NCBI GenBank assembly: GCA_932521035.1 | Contig: OW051494.1 | Location: 7,116,001 to 7,180,000 of the forward strand | From: Oscheius dolichura | Lineage: Eukaryota; Nematoda; Chromadorea; Rhabditida; Rhabditidae | Length of the DNA: 64,000 nt | Direction of reading: 5' to 3' | Shown: positions 60,710 to 64,000 of the stretch, piece after piece | Layout: every line of letters begins with the position of its first letter | Position numbering within the stretch: position 1 is the first letter of the stretch | Program-made: the position numbers and the translations under genes | The notes under the pieces: model-generated | Seen by the model: the letters and a program-made list of their open reading frames with translations, nothing else | Database searches by the model: none | Told to the model about the DNA's origin: nothing

Positions 60710-61352
60710 TTAGTCGCCGCCACGGGCTTCACTCGATCCTCTAGCCTCCCGGTATTCAAAGGGGCACATGGGAATTCGATAAAGATAACCAGACTGGGAT
60801 TTCAAAACGATCACCGGTAGTTGATTGAACCGTGGACATAGGGGAGAGGAGAAACAAACCGTTGGAAGTGGTCGGCAGACAGGGAGGAGACAGCCTCGAA
60901 AGAAGAGTTGGGAGGGCGGCAGTAGAAGTCCTAAATTCTTGGATTGTTTATAAACTTGGTGTAGAGGGAGAGAAACCAGACAAGTCCTTACTTTAATAAG
61001 AGTCGTCATCTCCTTTTCGCGGGTGCTGCCCAGAGGCATCCAGTGGGCCGCGCGTCGTTTACATCTGCCGCAAACAGCCAACGGGGGCAGGGAGACATCC
61101 ATCAACGAGAAGACCTGAAATAAATAGTGTTATAACAGCATAAAAGACTAGAAACTGACCGAAGAGAAGGATGGCAGGCGAGGGGCAGCTGGCTTCCGGC
61201 GCCTCGTCGGCGGGAGGACGACGATGACAGGAGGAGACGGAAATCTGGAGAGGACTCGTAGCTAAAAAGAGCTCGTCTATTTGATCTGAACAAAAAGAAA
61301 CCTTTAGAAGTGCTAGTAGCACTGCCTTCGTCTCCCAGTCGTTTAGCAGCAT
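60710..61352 (-). CDS. small hypothetical protein with a CxxC motif
   Basis: Five exons phase together: MLLNDWETKAVLLALLK, a 40-nt intron, a basic Pro-rich segment, then VFSLMDVSLPPLAVCGRCKR and WMPLGSTREKEMTTLIK, ending REARGSSEARGGD at 60710. CGRC could bind metal. No family is recognised. Confidence 0.4.
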
Positions 61353-61671
61353 CTTCTTTCGTCTCTACTTTCCTAGTCCGTCCACTTTCTATGCGGCATA
61401 CTGTCCAATGGCTACCCTCCCGTGATTCATCTTCTTGGTTCCTCCAGCCATAAACGACTCCTCATCTCCTGTCGGCGGTGGCCCGTTACCAAAGGAAACC
61501 TGAAAGATAAAAGTAGTCCTGGCCTTCACCCTACCCACCGTCTAACGGAGATCCAGTGGAGTCTGCTTCTAGGTCCTCCCCCCATATCCCTCTCTCATCT
61601 AGCGCAATAGTGGCCGCTTCTTCGCCAGAGCCAGGAGACCGGGTGGCAGGTCTTGCCGTCCGTCTTCCCAT

Positions 61672-61862
61672 TTAGTTATTTGGATCGGAGCAGGCTCGAG
61701 AGGCAAAGAGACGGTTCTAACTCTAGGACTGTTTCTTAATTCTCCCAAGTAACACACCTTTAAAATGCCCGGCTGCACCCGGCCATCTTCCCCTGTGCTG
61801 GAGATTCGGTAGATCGCCCTCGCGCCTCTCATCTCGGCAGTCAGCCTCCCGTCCTCGGCCAT
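61672..61862 (-). CDS. very small hypothetical protein
   Basis: MAEDGRLTAEMRGARAIYRI.. spliced over a 43-nt intron to a short second exon ending at 61672 (49 residues). It could equally be exons of a larger gene. Confidence 0.25.
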
Positions 61863-62834
61863 CCAGAGCCAATAGCCTTCTCACTCCTCCCATCTAGCAG
61901 TCCAGCCAACCGTATCCCGTTCTATTTTAAATCTGATTTTGATACAAAGACAACTCACTGTGTTTTTTCCATCTAATGTTTCAGTCGACGGCGGTCCGTG
62001 CCTCGTCTCCCTGCTCGAGTCCCTCTTCTTCTTTCGAGCATTCGGTAATCTTGGCAGGCATCCTCCTCTTATTTAGCACGATGACGCTACCAACGAGTGA
62101 GCTGTTCTGTAACATAGGAATAGCCAAGTACTGTAGCCACCTCACCGAATGCCCACGCCAGTACCCGGCCAGTCTCCTCTGGCAGGGCCGTCTCCGCATG
62201 CGAAGGGATTGCTCGGCCGGTTCCAATGGTTCCGTCTGCTCGTCGTCTCCATCCGCGACAGCTGCCTCCACTAGCATTAGAAGGAAATCTGAAGTCGTGG
62301 TTACTCACAACTTCCCAGACAACTCGCCAGACAGCGGCCGGCAGTCGTCCATCCATAGCAGGAGTGACGTAGAGGGGGGACTGTAGACTGGGACCGTTGG
62401 CATTCATCAGGTTGCATGACTAGAACGATATCATCAAGGCAATTGGAATCCAACCTTGGAGCTGCTTCAGCAAGGACGGCCGGGTACTTCAGGAGGATCA
62501 GGGCGGCTGCATAATAGATGACGTCTTATCCACATCTTCTTCTCTTACTGTGGCCCACCAGCTTGAAAGCGAAAGAACTGCATCAGTGGTTATTCAATGG
62601 CGTCAAACGAACTCACCTCTAATGAGACAATACTCTGGGAGGCGTCAAGAGCTGCCACAAGCCCTTTGTCATCCGTCTCCAAGCTGCTCACATCAGCGTC
62701 TCCCGCATAGCTCAGCAGTCCCCAGCACTCTTTCGGGTCATCATTGGGTGCCGGGTTAAAGAGGTCCCAATATCTGAATAACACGTCATAGATGACAAGG
62801 AGTGGAGGACCTTGAAAGAGGACGGGGGCGCGAC
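61863..62834. other. unresolved minus-strand coding-like region
   Basis: Several minus-strand open stretches with plausible splice signals (for example YWDLFNPAPNDDPKECWG at about 62740; a stretch ending EQGDEARTAVD at 61981) were not joined into one model. It contains one copy of a duplicated 39-nt intron. Confidence 0.4.
62107..62145 (-). repeat. 39-nt intron-like sequence duplicated at 63548-63586
   Basis: On the minus strand both read gtgaggtggct..ttggctattccYatgttacag, 39 nt each, differing mainly in a 7-nt central block. Both have donor and acceptor ends. Confidence 0.6.
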
Positions 62835-63342
62835 TCAACGAGGCGTCGGTGTCGTCCTCCACCAGCTCTTCTTGTCTTCCAGGTGGGCGGCTATCTCCAT
62901 CCACCAGATCATCCTGCTGATTCGGTGTTACACAATTTATAAGACAACTCACCTATAGAGATTGTCCGGGCGTGCCGTCGCCCTCTGCTCGTCGTCCATC
63001 GTCCTGGTAGAGGGCATTCGCAAGAGGCGAAGGAATCGCAGCTGCCGGGACTAAAGATACCCTCCTAATGCTGTTGGGACATCTTTCTCCAGTTACCGGC
63101 CGACTAAAAAGGCCATTATGGCCAAGAGTGTCCAACCTTTGGAAGGGGCCGATCTCCTTCAGCTGTAGATCCGAGAGGACGGCGTCGAAGTCTTGCGGGT
63201 GGGCTTTTCCTGACAGCGACTCCTCGATCGGTGGAGAGACGGTTGCATCAGATTGAAAAAGGGATAAGGCTAAACACAGTCAACGGCTTCACAACAACCT
63301 ACCTCTAATTTGGAAAACAGCTGAAGGGCGGGTATCTGCCAT
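62835..63342 (-). CDS. hypothetical four-exon protein
   Basis: The start MADTRPSAVFQIR at 63342; exons 63342-63303, 63269-63097, 63050-62953 and from about 62917 to the stop at 62835 join in phase over 33-46 nt introns. It contains HPQDFDAVLSDLQLKEIGPF and a Trp-rich end (RMIWWMEIAAHLEDKKSWW). No family is recognised. Confidence 0.4.
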
Positions 63343-63807
63343 CTCGTCGTCCTCCCACGCCAGTAGCAGCAGAGGCGTCGTCCTTCAGTCGTCCCTTTGG
63401 TTCAAGTTTTTTCTTCGAGTCCGTTCTGCCTGAGAAACGGTTACAGTACGAGGTCAGCTCACTTTTTACGTGAAGACTTCAAAGATCCTTCTCGATAACC
63501 GGTGGATGGCCGCGCATTGTGGAGGAGAGCCATGGACTGAGAGACCTCTGTAACATGGGAATAGCCAACCATTCGAGCCACCTCACCCGTGGCAGACTTC
63601 CTCTATAGGCTGGAGGCAAATGGGTCAGTGTGGAGTCCCCTTCTTCATCCAGTCATCCTTGTAGGGATCGGTTCGTTACCCACAATGGCTAGATGGTCCA
63701 TCCCGGTCACTGCCAGTGGCTCTCTTGTTCTTCCTCTATATACTGATCCATTTAAAGGCATGTCGTCAAGTCACCTCGAGCAGGCCATCGGCCACCTTAT
63801 CTTCTCG

Positions 63808-64000
63808 CTATCCATCCTCCAGATACCCTCGAAGTTGCTGTCGTCCTCCATCGGCGTCATCCAGTCCTGAAAGAGACAACAGAAGAGCCAGAGCCACAAA
63901 AAGCGCCGGCACCCCTCCACCTTACTGGAAAAGTTTGCCAAAACGAAGAGTGCCGGGTGCAGGTTCTCCCGGTTTCCTATAGCTCGAGGGACACCCCGAC
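63808..64000 (-). CDS. 3' end of a gene running off the right edge
   Basis: A segment starting at the edge (RGVPRAIGNRENLHPALFVL) is spliced over a 50-nt intron (gtaagg..ctttcag) to RLDDADGGRQQLRGYLEDG and a stop at 63808. Too little is present to identify it. Confidence 0.3.

Overview
This window is nuclear DNA from a nematode, most likely a free-living rhabditid. The evidence is short introns (mostly 37-75 nt) with TTTCAG/TTTTAG acceptors, acceptor-like sequence directly in front of several start codons (as at trans-splice sites), a serpentine receptor of the nematode srx type, and clear matches to UNC-86, PDE-2, MCM2, PYM, CLPTM1, Hsc70-interacting protein (Hip) and antiquitin. The genus cannot be fixed from sequence alone. 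All exon boundaries were read by eye from GT..AG signals and reading-frame phase.

Layout. 1-872: 3' part of an unrecognised gene. 3012-9820: the Hip gene (+). Its 4.8-kb fifth intron contains a complete minus-strand gene for a signal-peptide protein with about twelve CKYRxSCY repeats, and a thioredoxin-domain exon lies in its next intron. 9914-19988: two paralogous S9-family serine peptidase genes on the minus strand flank mcm-2 (+); the second peptidase gene contains a nested plus-strand gene for a lysine-rich protein ending in a CaaX box. 20452-22213: ALDH7A1/antiquitin. 22534-24442: an M28-like membrane protein that has lost metal ligands. 24760-28225: an unrecognised proline-rich gene with a nested minus-strand C-type lectin. 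28355-30585: CLPTM1. 31211-31900: a small unknown gene, then GC-rich repeats. 32723-36290: unc-86. 39498-40668: a divergent pym/RING pair. 41033-47283: pde-2. 47284-54633: gene-poor, purine-rich DNA. 54634-56006: the srx receptor. 56007-64000: several small minus-strand models of unknown function.

Most neighbours are unrelated housekeeping or neuronal genes and show no operon logic. The structural themes are genes nested on the opposite strand inside long introns (three cases) and a probable alternative 3' end of the Hip gene that replaces its STI1/GGMP tail with a thioredoxin domain. Gene and base composition is mosaic: mcm-2 and the 24.4-31.2 kb block are AT-rich, most of the rest is GC-rich, and the plus strand from about 34 to 54 kb is strongly purine-rich.
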